Assembly (NCBI GenBank): GCA_020637445.1
Contig: JACJVZ010000001.1
Span: forward strand, 992,001-1,056,000
DNA length: 64,000 nucleotides
From: Calditrichota bacterium
Lineage (GTDB): Bacteria > Electryoneota > RPQS01
Reading direction: 5' to 3'
The translations under genes were made by a program, and so were the position numbers. How positions within the stretch are numbered: the stretch's first letter is position 1; the number at the start of each line of letters is the position of its first letter. Shown one piece after another: positions 45,457 to 54,769 of this stretch. Below the pieces are notes generated by a model that made no database searches, was not told the DNA's origin, and saw only the letters and a program-made list of their open reading frames with translations.

Positions 45457-46978
45457 AACTCTGTTATTTGTCTGCACATTCCTGCTGGTATCGGTTTCGG
45501 CCTTTGCACAGCTCGACGACATAGAATTCGACGGATCAAATTACCTGCGCTTCGACAACGGCCGCGACGTTGACCAGCGTCGTATCGGCGCGACCAATCC
45601 GGATGGTTCGCCCGTCGAATATCCTGACAACACCATCGCCCGGCGCTTTGTTGAGGACCGTTTACGCTTAGATCTCTTCAGTGGGAACTACCACCTCGGC
45701 GGACGCTTCCTGTATTTTAAGCCTGCCGAATCCGATGTCGATCAACTCGGGCTCGTGCAAGAGAACCGTTTCGACAAGAGATTCTTCGAGGGACAGATTC
45801 ATCCGCTCAAGTTTCGCTTTGGACACTTCAGCGACATTTGGGCGTCAGGATTGACTTTCAGCTCTTTTGAAAATCGCGATCTCTATTTCGATTCCGAACT
45901 CGATGGCGCGCGCGTGCAAGTTGATGCTGGATCAATCAAGTTGATTGGATTGACGGGTAAAACAGCCCAAGGGCCGCTCGTCAATGAACTGACCTCAACT
46001 GCCGGCCGCATCCAACTGTCACCCGGTGCGGAACATCTCGGATTCAGCTATGCCTACAACGACAGCGGATTCTATTCAGAATCCAGTGTCGCGGGCGTTG
46101 ACTGGAATTTCACTCGCGGCATCTTCAATCTCTATGGCGAACGCGCGTGGAACGAAATGATTTTGCAGGGCGGCAATTCCAACGGCCATGCGACGTTTGT
46201 CGGCGTCACCGTTTCAAAATGGGGATGGTCGCTTCTCGCACAATATGCCGACTACGCCTACAATCAGGTCACGCCGATGCAAAACCCGCCGACGACATAT
46301 CGTGAAGTCGGTCCGAGGCTTTTGCAGAGCCGCGATCCGCACGTCTTGAATATTCCGGATGAAGTCGGCGTTCAGGCCGAACTGTCAGGTTCAATTGGCG
46401 AAAACACGTTTGTAATGGGGCACTACAACGCAAATAGCCATCACAACGATGAAGACGAGTCTATTCCGTTGCCCAAACTCGAAGAGAAATTCCGTCCGTT
46501 CTGGGAGATGTTCGGCAACGTCGAACACTATTTCGACGGCGGACAGGAAGTGTACGTAGAGGTCGGAGCCAACGAAGAAGCCGCCACGGAATGGCAGAAG
46601 CGTTTGTGGACGCAAGTGCGCGCCAATTTCCCGTTCAAGGGTTCGCAGGAAATTGAATTCGAGACCGAACAGCTTTTCATTAAGGACAAATTGAAAAACG
46701 ACGAGAAGTACCACGACATGCTTTATTCGGTATCGTGGGTTCCGAACGGATCGTTTTCAATCAACGCCGCCGTTCAGTTTACGGACGACGAAGCGCTGCA
46801 GAAGCGCGAAGGCAATCAGTGGATTTCGGGCGAGGCTGCGTGGAAATTCTCCGGGGGCAAGCATCGCGCCATATTGTTCTACGGCAGTGAACGCGGCGGA
46901 CTGAAATGCTCTAACGGCGTTTGCCGGCAAGTGCAGGCATTTTCCGGTTTGCGGTTGACGCTCGAAACGTCGCTCTAA
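45449..46978 (+). CDS. Outer-membrane beta-barrel protein (DUF6029-like)
   Basis: The 509-residue protein has a signal peptide (TLLFVCTFLLVSVSAFA, cleaved before QLDD), then many amphipathic strands with aromatic girdles (GNYHLGGRFLYFKP, FRFGHFSDIWASGLTF, RVQVDAG). The pattern YLRFDNG, then RRFVEDRLRLDL is like DUF6029 proteins of Bacteroidetes, which often lie beside thioredoxin-like genes. No function is known. The last strand LRLTLETSL ends with Leu. GTG or ATG choice: it overlaps the thioredoxin gene by eight bases, so they are coupled. Confidence 0.75.
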   Translation: MNKTLLFVCTFLLVSVSAFAQLDDIEFDGSNYLRFDNGRDVDQRRIGATNPDGSPVEYPDNTIARRFVEDRLRLDLFSGNYHLGGRFLYFKPAESDVDQLGLVQENRFDKRFFEGQIHPLKFRFGHFSDIWASGLTFSSFENRDLYFDSELDGARVQVDAGSIKLIGLTGKTAQGPLVNELTSTAGRIQLSPGAEHLGFSYAYNDSGFYSESSVAGVDWNFTRGIFNLYGERAWNEMILQGGNSNGHATFVGVTVSKWGWSLLAQYADYAYNQVTPMQNPPTTYREVGPRLLQSRDPHVLNIPDEVGVQAELSGSIGENTFVMGHYNANSHHNDEDESIPLPKLEEKFRPFWEMFGNVEHYFDGGQEVYVEVGANEEAATEWQKRLWTQVRANFPFKGSQEIEFETEQLFIKDKLKNDEKYHDMLYSVSWVPNGSFSINAAVQFTDDEALQKREGNQWISGEAAWKFSGGKHRAILFYGSERGGLKCSNGVCRQVQAFSGLRLTLETSL

Positions 46979-46982
46979 TTCC

Positions 46983-48362
46983 ATGGCAGAGAGTGACGCA
47001 CGACGTACTTTGCCGGGTGTGGATCGTTTGCTCGAGCGCCCCGAATTTCGCAATCTGCGTGAATCCGTCTCAGTTCCGCTGCAATCACGTGTTATTCGCG
47101 AAGAAATAGACTTCGCGCGCGCGAAGATTGAGCAGGGGAAAAGCGCGCCGGACGAATCCGCAATCGCGCACAGCGCTCTTTCCAAAATCAACGCATATCT
47201 GAATTCCGCGCCGCGCAGAGTCATCAATGCCACGGGGATCATTCTCCACACAGGCTTAGGCCGTGCGTCGTTGTCTGAGACTGCAATCAAGGCGGTCGTC
47301 GAGTCCGCCGGGTATTGCGATCTCGAAATAGACATGGACACCGGTCAACGCGGTGATCGTCAGACCCACGTGGAATCACTATTGTGTTGGCTAACGGGTG
47401 CGGAAGCCGCCTTGATGGTAAACAATAACGCGGCCGCGCTGTTCTTGGTTCTGAATACCCTGGCGTCGAAGCGTGAAGTCATCGTGTCGCGCGGCCAACT
47501 GATTGAGATCGGAGGGAGCTTCCGCTTGCCCGAGATCATGTCCCGTGCTGGAGCAAAGTTAGTCGAGGTCGGTACTACAAACCGCACTCGCATTGCCGAT
47601 TTCGCCGCTGCCGTCACGGACAAATCTGTGATGCTTCTGCGTGCCTATCCCTCGAACTACAGAATAGACGGCTTCACGGAAAGCGTCGTCATCAAGGACC
47701 TCGCTGATCTGGCTCGCAAACACGGTTTGCTCTGTGTGGACGATTTAGGCGGGGGCCTGCTGTGGGACTGGGCAAAAATCGGACTGCCGGAAGAGCCGCA
47801 TGTAGCACAGAGCCTTGCCGACGGTGCCGACTTGGTTTTGGTGTCAGGGGACAAAGTCCTCGGCGGCCCACAGGCCGGATTGATCATGGGGAAGAAGAGT
47901 CTTGTCCAAAAACTCAAGAAATCCCCGTTGGCGCGAGTCTTGCGCCCCGGCAAGCTCGAGGTTGCAGCCCTTTCCGCCACGCTGAACAGCTTCCTTCATC
48001 CGGATCGTCCAAACAAGGAAATCCCTGCGTGGCAAATGTTCTCTGAACCTCTTGATACGACCCGGGCACGTGCCGCAAGCGTCAAACAGAAACTCGCGCA
48101 GCAAACAGGCTGGCAAACGCTGGATGTGCGAGAACTGCCTGCCTACGCGGGCTCCGGAACGCTTCCGGCGGAACCACTGCCTTCGTTCGCGGTCGCATGT
48201 CTTCCGGAGAATACGACGGCGGCGCGCTGGTCGAAGAAACTTCGGCAATCAAGGACACCAATAGTCTCCGTCGTTCAGGATGATCTTGTCTGCCTGAATA
48301 TGCGCACGGTTGCCGACTCGGAAATTGACCTTTTGTGCGAAGTAATTTCAGAATCGCACTAA
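46983..48362 (+). CDS. selA: L-seryl-tRNA(Sec) selenium transferase
   Basis: SelA converts seryl-tRNA(Sec) into selenocysteinyl-tRNA(Sec) with selenophosphate. The 459-residue product has RRVINATGIILHTGLGRA, the family GQRGDRQTHVESLLCWLTGAE, and the PLP lysine Lys291 in VSGDKVLGGPQAG. Length matches E. coli SelA. It starts four bases after the barrel gene. selB and tRNA-Sec are in the same window, but not selD. Confidence 0.96.
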   Translation: MAESDARRTLPGVDRLLERPEFRNLRESVSVPLQSRVIREEIDFARAKIEQGKSAPDESAIAHSALSKINAYLNSAPRRVINATGIILHTGLGRASLSETAIKAVVESAGYCDLEIDMDTGQRGDRQTHVESLLCWLTGAEAALMVNNNAAALFLVLNTLASKREVIVSRGQLIEIGGSFRLPEIMSRAGAKLVEVGTTNRTRIADFAAAVTDKSVMLLRAYPSNYRIDGFTESVVIKDLADLARKHGLLCVDDLGGGLLWDWAKIGLPEEPHVAQSLADGADLVLVSGDKVLGGPQAGLIMGKKSLVQKLKKSPLARVLRPGKLEVAALSATLNSFLHPDRPNKEIPAWQMFSEPLDTTRARAASVKQKLAQQTGWQTLDVRELPAYAGSGTLPAEPLPSFAVACLPENTTAARWSKKLRQSRTPIVSVVQDDLVCLNMRTVADSEIDLLCEVISESH

Positions 48363-48383
48363 CTGCGGTTCGCCGTGACAATC

Positions 48384-49673
48384 ATGATACGGCTCATACT
48401 CATACTGCTCTTTGCGTCTTTCGCTCAGGCCAAAACAATCCAGTGGCTGACGATTGACGGCGCGATTGGCCCCGTGGCCAACGAGATGCTGGAAACCGCC
48501 CTCGAAGACGCTCGCGAGGCGAATGCCGAGGCGCTAATCATCGAAATGGATACGCCCGGCGGACTCTTGAAAACGACGCGCATCATGTGCAAGTCGATCC
48601 TCGCGTCCGAGATACCTGTAGTCGTTTATGTCGCACCGTCCGGCGCACGCGCGGGGTCTGCCGGTGTCTTCATTACGCTCGCGTCGCATGTCGCGGCAAT
48701 GGCTCCCGGCACGAATATCGGCGCGGCACATCCCGTCGGCCTTGGCGGCATCGGCGGTCAGCAGCAGCAGGATACGTCCGGGGTCATGGAAGGCAAAATC
48801 ACAAATGATGCTGCCGCCTTCGCGCGTACGCTTGCCGAAAAACACGGCCGCAACGCGGAATGGGCGGAGCTTGCCGTCCGAGAAAGCAAGTCGATCACTG
48901 AAACAGAAGCCCTCGATCTGGGAGTCATCGAAATTATTGCTCCGACCGCTGATTCCTTGCTTCGTGCACTGAACGGGCGCGTCGTGACGGTCAACAATGA
49001 AACCGACACGCTGAACACGGAAAACGCGCAAATCGTTAACTCTCCGATGTCGCTTCGACTGAAGATTCTCGATCTGATCGCCGATCCGAATATCGCGTAC
49101 ATCTTTTTGCTGATTGGCATCTATGGGTTGTTCTTTGAGCTTTACAATCCGGGAGCGATTCTTCCCGGTGTCGTCGGCGGCTTGTCGTTGATTGTCGCGT
49201 TCTTCAGCTTGCAGCTTCTGCCGATCAGTTGGGCCGGTTTGTTGCTGATCATCTTCGCGATCATCCTGTTCATTCTCGAAATCAAGATAACAAGTTACGG
49301 ACTGTTATCCATCGCAGGAGTCGTCAGTATGACTCTGGGATCACTTATGCTCTTTCAGCCGGGACTCTCCGGCCTGCAGGTGGGGTTGGGATTGATTATT
49401 CCCGCCGCCATCGTGACAGCACTTTTCTTTGCCTTCGTCGTTGGCATGGGCTTGCGTGCCCAGTCACGCAAAGTTCTCACGGGTTCTGAAGGATTGGTCG
49501 GCGAAACCGGCACCGTTTCAACCGATCTGTCACCGGAAGGCAAAGTACTCGTTCATGGAGAAGTTTGGTCCGCACGTTCCACAGTTTCCGTGGCGCGCGG
49601 TTCCAAAGTCAAAGTGGTTTCCGTGAACGGCATGAAATTGACAGTAGAACCGATGTCTGATCAGGCGTCTTAA
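48384..49673 (+). CDS. NfeD-type membrane-bound serine protease (ClpP-like)
   Basis: The 429-residue protein has a signal peptide (residues 1-16), a ClpP-class protease domain with the nucleophile Ser92 in SGARAGSAGVF and Lys138 (in GKITND) as in archaeal 1510-N, four or five membrane helices (about 235-350) and a C-terminal OB-like domain. NfeD cleaves or chaperones the neighbouring slipin. I chose the ATG at 48384; a GTG nine bases earlier is possible. The SPFH gene follows at 15 bases. Confidence 0.92.
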   Translation: MIRLILILLFASFAQAKTIQWLTIDGAIGPVANEMLETALEDAREANAEALIIEMDTPGGLLKTTRIMCKSILASEIPVVVYVAPSGARAGSAGVFITLASHVAAMAPGTNIGAAHPVGLGGIGGQQQQDTSGVMEGKITNDAAAFARTLAEKHGRNAEWAELAVRESKSITETEALDLGVIEIIAPTADSLLRALNGRVVTVNNETDTLNTENAQIVNSPMSLRLKILDLIADPNIAYIFLLIGIYGLFFELYNPGAILPGVVGGLSLIVAFFSLQLLPISWAGLLLIIFAIILFILEIKITSYGLLSIAGVVSMTLGSLMLFQPGLSGLQVGLGLIIPAAIVTALFFAFVVGMGLRAQSRKVLTGSEGLVGETGTVSTDLSPEGKVLVHGEVWSARSTVSVARGSKVKVVSVNGMKLTVEPMSDQAS

Positions 49674-49687
49674 TCAAAGGAGTCGCC

Positions 49688-50428
49688 ATGTTACCGTTTC
49701 TCGCTTTTATCGTCGTCTTCGCAGTCTTCATTCTCGCAACTTCGATTCGAGTTCTGAATGAATATGAGCGCGGAGTTGTGTTTCGTCTGGGCCGCGTAAT
49801 CGGCGTCAAGGGACCGGGATTGATCATCCTAATCCCGCTGGTTGACCGCATGGTGAAGGTCAGCTTGCGCACCGTGGTGTTGGACGTACCTCCGCAGGAC
49901 GTAATCACGCACGACAACGTTTCTTTGCAAGTGAACGCCGTGGTTTATTTCCGCGTGTTGGACCCTTCAAAAGCGGTCTTGGATGTTGAGAATTACATGT
50001 TTGCAACGAGCCAGCTCTCGCAAACGACGCTGCGCTCGGTCCTTGGTCAAATCCAACTCGATGAGATTCTCTCCGAGCGTGAGAAAATTAACGACGAGTT
50101 GCAGGAGATCATTGACCGCCAAACGGACCCGTGGGGAATTAAAATCTCGCTTGTAGAGTTGAAACACGTCGACTTGCCTCAAGAAATGAAACGTGCCATG
50201 GCTCGTCAAGCCGAAGCCGAACGCGAACGCCGCGCAAAAATCATCGCCGCCGAAGGTGAACGGCAAGCCGCAGGCCAGTTGACGGAGGCCGCATCTGTCA
50301 TCGCGGCTCACCCCGAAGCCCTCCAGCTTCGATACCTGCAAACGCTGGTCGAGATCGCTGCGGAAAAAAACTCAGTGACGGTCTTCCCGATTCCCATAGA
50401 TCTCCTAAAACCGTTCCTGAAATCTTAA
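49688..50428 (+). CDS. SPFH/stomatin-like protein (slipin)
   Basis: The 246-residue protein has one N-terminal membrane helix (residues 1-17) and the stomatin domain with NEYERGVVFRLGRVIGVKGPGLIILIPLVDRMVKV, and QAEAERERRAKIIAAEGERQAA in the coiled C-terminal part. AAAGGAG ahead of the ATG is a good ribosome-binding site. Slipin and NfeD form a known operon; the pair organises membrane microdomains. Confidence 0.93.
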   Translation: MLPFLAFIVVFAVFILATSIRVLNEYERGVVFRLGRVIGVKGPGLIILIPLVDRMVKVSLRTVVLDVPPQDVITHDNVSLQVNAVVYFRVLDPSKAVLDVENYMFATSQLSQTTLRSVLGQIQLDEILSEREKINDELQEIIDRQTDPWGIKISLVELKHVDLPQEMKRAMARQAEAERERRAKIIAAEGERQAAGQLTEAASVIAAHPEALQLRYLQTLVEIAAEKNSVTVFPIPIDLLKPFLKS

Positions 50429-50466
50429 TCGGATCAACAAGAAACTACTGAAAGACTCAGCTCAGT

Positions 50467-51858
50467 ATGCCGCGTCGCAACAAACATCCGCTGGTACAAC
50501 TCCTCGGCAGCCTTGCCAAGATTGGCATTCCGCTGATCATCATTGCCGTCGCAGCATGGTGGGTGCTGAATCGTGATGCTACTCCCGTCGGGCAAGTTCG
50601 CATTACTTCCACGATAAAGGGAGCGGAGATCTATATCGATGGTGCGCAGGCTGGCGCACAAACCGACACTGTCCTCTTAGATATCCCGGTAGGGAGGAGG
50701 CTCATTACGCTTCGCGCCCCCGGCCTGATTTCCGATCCCGAGGTAGCGATCGTTGAAGTCCAAAAGGACCGCGCGTCCGTCGCGACATTTGTCTTGACTG
50801 ATTCCAATCAAGCGGCACAACCGGATGTCATTCCGGTCCGCGACGGCGTCAGACAAGACGTTTTTGCCACCGACGAAGCAATGATACGTTCCATCCCGGC
50901 CGCTCCTCCCAGAAAGTCCTTGTTGGACTTCTCAGAGGACGACTATTCTTCTGACTATGGCTCTCCGTCCCAGTCTTCGCCGGGCACCTATACTCCCAAG
51001 CCGCAAAGCTCAGGCAAGCCGGAAGTAATGACCGAAGAACAGCGCAAATCGCTTGTTGGAACTCAAATAAGCGTAACCTCGGAACCACCCGGCGCCGCAA
51101 TCATCGTCAACGGCGCGCGCACTCCGAGTGTCACACCACATACTTTCAGAGGATTGGATCGTGGCTACTACGTCTTCTCTCTTGAACTGACCGGTTATGT
51201 CGCAACTCCGGACAGCATCGAAGTCGCACTCCGTGAAGACAATGAGAACGAACTCGCCGCGTTTTCTCTCCAACCGAAAGAAAGGCTCCCTGTACCCCAG
51301 CTCACAATTCAAACCAAACCTTTGGCCGCTGGTATTAAAGTCGACGGCACGTCGGTAGGAGTCGGCTCGGCAAAAGTCAGCGCGGATTACGGGGCGCGCG
51401 TGATCGAATTCGCAGATGTTCCCGGTTACAAAACTCCCGATCCGGTTCGCTTGAGCATTACCACTGAAAATTCTGACCACACGGTCGTCGGCACCTATGA
51501 ACGCCTCAGCGGTTCTGCCTTGGTTGCGGTCGTGCCGAACGAGAACTTTCCTCGTTTCGACGCCGCCAAACTGCGGGTCTTCGTCGACAACGAGCTGATC
51601 CTTGACGGACCCAAGGGTACCTACGACGCGACCTTGCTTGGCAGTTTGTATCCCGGTGATCGCGCGATAAAAATTCAATACGACGATTTGGTCGCCGAAG
51701 ACATCATTAAGCTGAATGACGGCCAAGTTGCTGAGATTACGATACGCATAAATGCGTTTTTCAGTAAACGTTCTCTCAAGTTCAAAGTTAAGACTGATAT
51801 CCCCCTCGAGACGTGGCAGGCGCGGTTCAAAAAATCAAACATCCTGACTCAAGGTTGA
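50467..51858 (+). CDS. Membrane-anchored protein with several PEGA domains
   Basis: The 463-residue protein has a single membrane helix (IGIPLIIIAVAAWWVLN, about residues 18-35) and then three PEGA-like repeats of roughly 70 residues each: VRITSTIKGAEIYIDGAQAG, ISVTSEPPGAAIIVNGARTPSV and LTIQTKPLAAGIKVDGTSVG, plus a fourth, more divergent one near 350. A Ser/Pro-rich linker follows the first. PEGA modules are surface or periplasmic beta modules of unknown binding. An intrinsic terminator lies after its stop. Confidence 0.8.
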   Translation: MPRRNKHPLVQLLGSLAKIGIPLIIIAVAAWWVLNRDATPVGQVRITSTIKGAEIYIDGAQAGAQTDTVLLDIPVGRRLITLRAPGLISDPEVAIVEVQKDRASVATFVLTDSNQAAQPDVIPVRDGVRQDVFATDEAMIRSIPAAPPRKSLLDFSEDDYSSDYGSPSQSSPGTYTPKPQSSGKPEVMTEEQRKSLVGTQISVTSEPPGAAIIVNGARTPSVTPHTFRGLDRGYYVFSLELTGYVATPDSIEVALREDNENELAAFSLQPKERLPVPQLTIQTKPLAAGIKVDGTSVGVGSAKVSADYGARVIEFADVPGYKTPDPVRLSITTENSDHTVVGTYERLSGSALVAVVPNENFPRFDAAKLRVFVDNELILDGPKGTYDATLLGSLYPGDRAIKIQYDDLVAEDIIKLNDGQVAEITIRINAFFSKRSLKFKVKTDIPLETWQARFKKSNILTQG

Positions 51859-51894
51859 GCCGCGCTGCGCAGGGATCGGGCAGGCAGCAAGCAG

Positions 51895-51916
51895 ACCCTC
51901 GCCAAGAGGGTTTTTT
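51895..51916 (+). terminator. Intrinsic terminator overlapping the next start codon
   Basis: ACCCTC (51895-51900), a five-base loop, then GAGGGT (51906-51911) and a run of T ending at 51916. It is short but GC-rich and looks functional; the last T bases are part of the TTG start of the next gene. Confidence 0.5.
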
Positions 51917-52658
51917 GCATGAAAAAGAACGCCTGAATCGCTACCTCGCGCGTCATGGAGTTTGCTCTCGAAGGGCCGCCGACACGCTCATTGCATCGGG
52001 CCGTGTCAAAGTAAACGAAAAAGTCGTGCGCACACTCGGAACAATCGTGGACGGTTTGCGCGATATTGTTTTGGTCGATGGCGAACGCGTGCTCGAAGCG
52101 CCGGATCCGCGCGTCATCATCTTTCACAAACCAGTTGGCGTACTGAGCACGTGTAAACACGGCCGTGAAAAGGGTCCGATTATTCTCGACTACTTGCCGA
52201 ATGACCGTCGCTACTTTCCAGTCGGCCGGTTGGACAAGGATTCTTCCGGTCTTCTCTTGATTACTGATGACGGCGATCTTGCTCACAAGCTCGCGCACCC
52301 GCGCTTCGGTTCGAAAAAAGTCTATCGAGTGGAAGTTCATCCGCCGTTCGAACGCAAACAAGCCATGAAACTTGTGCGCGGAATAATGCTGTCCGATGGC
52401 CCGGCACAGGCGCTTGAAGTCATAGAGATAACACCGGCTGTTTACGAAGTGACTCTTGCCGAAGGTCGCAAGCGGCAACTGCGGCGTATGGTAACTTCGC
52501 TCGGCTCCCACGTAATTTCTCTAAGTCGGGTTGAACAAGCCGGACTGAAACTCGGAAAACTCCGCCCCGGAAAATGGCGCGAATTGACACACGCCGAAAT
52601 GAAATCACTACGCGCAAAGACTAGTCAGGACTCAGAACAAAATACTGACGAGGATTAA
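51915..52658 (+). CDS. RluB/RsuA-family pseudouridine synthase
   Basis: The 247-residue protein modifies uridine in rRNA. It has an N-terminal S4 RNA-binding domain (RLNRYLARHGVCSRRAADTLI) and the catalytic motif GRLDKDSSGLLLITDDG with the Asp after RL, as in RluB. The TTG at 51915 gives a normal N-terminus and has AGAGGG just before it; the frame is open upstream to 51813, but the extra residues are not conserved. The C-terminal tail is acidic. Confidence 0.9.
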   Translation: MHEKERLNRYLARHGVCSRRAADTLIASGRVKVNEKVVRTLGTIVDGLRDIVLVDGERVLEAPDPRVIIFHKPVGVLSTCKHGREKGPIILDYLPNDRRYFPVGRLDKDSSGLLLITDDGDLAHKLAHPRFGSKKVYRVEVHPPFERKQAMKLVRGIMLSDGPAQALEVIEITPAVYEVTLAEGRKRQLRRMVTSLGSHVISLSRVEQAGLKLGKLRPGKWRELTHAEMKSLRAKTSQDSEQNTDED

Positions 52659-52661
52659 ATC

Positions 52662-52886
52662 ATGTACTTGGTTGATGAAGAAAAATTGATCATCCACAGC
52701 ATGGCGTCGCCTAAGTACGAATGCAAGATCAAGGATATTCCCGAAGACAAACGCCGCAAGGTTTACACTTTGGATCAGGTCAAGCGAATGATTGACACGC
52801 AGCATCGCCCGCAGTACAATGGCTGCCAATGGTGCATGGCGGAGTATCATACTTTTGACATGCAGAGTATCTTCCGCCACGACTGA
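52662..52886 (+). CDS. Small CxxC protein upstream of selB, family unknown
   Basis: I do not recognise this 74-residue protein. Its C-terminal half has NGCQWCMAEYHTFDM, a CxxC motif, and it is rich in charged residues with no signal peptide or membrane helix. The ATG is three bases after the preceding stop and its TGA overlaps the selB ATG by one base (TGATG), so it is translated with selB. It may be redox-active or bind metal. Confidence 0.8.
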   Translation: MYLVDEEKLIIHSMASPKYECKIKDIPEDKRRKVYTLDQVKRMIDTQHRPQYNGCQWCMAEYHTFDMQSIFRHD

Positions 52887-54769
52887 TGGGTCATGTCATT
52901 GTCGGCACGGCCGGACACATTGATCACGGTAAGTCTTCATTGGTCCGTGCACTAACCGGCACCGATCCCGACCGATTGCCCGAAGAAAAACGCCGCAAGA
53001 TCACAATCGACTTGGGCTTTGCCTTTCTCGATGACGTCGCGGCTATTATCGACGTTCCCGGTCATGAGAAATTTATTCACAACATGGTCGCTGGTGCGTC
53101 AACCGTCGACTTCGCACTGCTCGTAATAGCGGCTGACGACGGCGTGATGCCGCAGACACGTGAACACCTCCACATTCTGCGTTTGCTCGGCATCAAGCAC
53201 GGCTCAATCGCCTTGACGAAATGCGGTGTTACCGAGTCAGAATGGCGGTCTCTTGTCAAAGAACAAATTCGCGCCGCCACGCAGAGTACTTTCTTGCGCG
53301 ATGCGCCGCTCTTTGAAGTGGATTCCCTGTCGGGTCAAGGGATTGAGGACTTACGCAAGTTTCTCATTACAGAACTCCCCAAACTTCCTCGCCGCAACAA
53401 ATCGGACGTCCTGCGCATCCCCATTGATCGTGTCTTCACGATTCATGGCCACGGTACTGTGGTCACGGGAACGGTGCTTTCAGGATCTGTTCAGCGCGAT
53501 CAAAAAGTGGAATTGAATCCCGGAACGGTCTCCGCTCGCGTAAAACAACTGCAAACAAATGCGCGCGAACAAACTCAGATCATGTCCGGCATGCGCGCTG
53601 CTCTGAATTTGAATTCGGACCAAACTCCCGTTCGCGGGCAAACGATCACCCAACCCGGATCACTATTATCCTCCCGCAGGCTGGGCATCGTTTTCGACCA
53701 AATTCCCGAAGCTCCCGTCGTAAAAGACCGTCAGCGCGTCCGCGTTTTGATTGGCACGCAGGAAGTCATGGGCCGCTATCGCTTGATCGGCGAAACAAAT
53801 GCGTTCAAATCCGCTCTTTTGCTCCTCGATGAACCGGTCGTCGCGGCATTCTCAGATCGTTTGATCCTGCGTCGCTATTCTCCGCTCGAAACTCTCGGCG
53901 GCGGAGTTGTCCTCGATATCGATCCGTCGTTGCGCGGTGGAAAATTCAGAGAGCAAACGGCCTCGCTTCTCTCCGGTTTGTACGATGTCGACGGCGGCAA
54001 AGCTCTGCCCGCTTGGCTCAAGATTCGGGCGCCTTTCGCGGTTCAGATGTCGCGCTTGCTCGCGATGTTCGCAATCTCCGAATCTGTATTTAAAGAAAGT
54101 TTCCTGCGTGCGGAGACTGGCTGCAGACAACATTCGACATTCGTATTTCATGCTGACTCTTTCGCGGCTTGGAAAGTCAAGGTCGTCGAGCATCTAAAGC
54201 ACTTGCATAAAACACAAGCCGCGGAGCCGGGGTTCTCAACGACACAAATTGCGGCGAAACTCCCGCTCTTGCCGCAGCAATTGCTTGAGATCACGCTCTC
54301 CGATCTCCTAAAGACGAGGGAAATCGCGCAAGATGGCCCGCTCTACCGTCTCCCGAGTGCTGTCAAGAAAGTGGATGACAAGCTCGCGGCGCTCATTAGC
54401 CAAGTGATCGCGCAGTTATCCAGGGATGGTTTTGCACCGTCGTCTTCATCAGTCCTAAGCGAATCCCTAAAGAGACCGAAAACTGAAATCGAGCAAGCTC
54501 TCGTTACGGCATTCCGCACGAACCTCGCAATGCGGCTCGGCACCGATCTCTTTTTTGAAAAATTGCAGTTCGACCGAGCCGTCGACAAGGTTCGCGAACT
54601 GCTTCGCAAAACTGGGTCGTTTCAAGTCTCAGATCTCAGCAAGCATCTGAATTCTTCGCGGAAGTACGTCGTTCCGTTTCTTGAATATCTCGACACAAAA
54701 GGCATCACAGAACGCCGTGGCAACGAACGTGTGCCGGGCCGCAACTTCGACAAAGCCGATCCCCTGTGA
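52886..54769 (+). CDS. selB: Selenocysteine-specific elongation factor SelB
   Basis: SelB brings selenocysteinyl-tRNA to UGA codons with a SECIS hairpin. The 627-residue product has an EF-Tu-like GTPase (GTAGHIDHGKSSLVRAL, DVPGHEKF), two beta domains, and C-terminal winged helices (FQVSDLSKHLNSSRKYVVPFLEYL) that contact the SECIS. Two GTPase motifs are unusual: the NKxD-type motif reads TKCG (111-114; TKAD in E. coli) and the RG(M/I)T switch reads RKIT (37-40). It is coupled to the 74-residue protein and to gpmI. Confidence 0.94.
   Translation: MGHVIVGTAGHIDHGKSSLVRALTGTDPDRLPEEKRRKITIDLGFAFLDDVAAIIDVPGHEKFIHNMVAGASTVDFALLVIAADDGVMPQTREHLHILRLLGIKHGSIALTKCGVTESEWRSLVKEQIRAATQSTFLRDAPLFEVDSLSGQGIEDLRKFLITELPKLPRRNKSDVLRIPIDRVFTIHGHGTVVTGTVLSGSVQRDQKVELNPGTVSARVKQLQTNAREQTQIMSGMRAALNLNSDQTPVRGQTITQPGSLLSSRRLGIVFDQIPEAPVVKDRQRVRVLIGTQEVMGRYRLIGETNAFKSALLLLDEPVVAAFSDRLILRRYSPLETLGGGVVLDIDPSLRGGKFREQTASLLSGLYDVDGGKALPAWLKIRAPFAVQMSRLLAMFAISESVFKESFLRAETGCRQHSTFVFHADSFAAWKVKVVEHLKHLHKTQAAEPGFSTTQIAAKLPLLPQQLLEITLSDLLKTREIAQDGPLYRLPSAVKKVDDKLAALISQVIAQLSRDGFAPSSSSVLSESLKRPKTEIEQALVTAFRTNLAMRLGTDLFFEKLQFDRAVDKVRELLRKTGSFQVSDLSKHLNSSRKYVVPFLEYLDTKGITERRGNERVPGRNFDKADPL

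Noticed and set aside
51858..51916. Resemblance to the core of 4.5S (SRP) RNA in GGGATCGGGCAGGCAGCAAG
   Set aside because: The GGAA tetraloop stem and the paired flanks are missing; the segment is explained by a short terminator hairpin.
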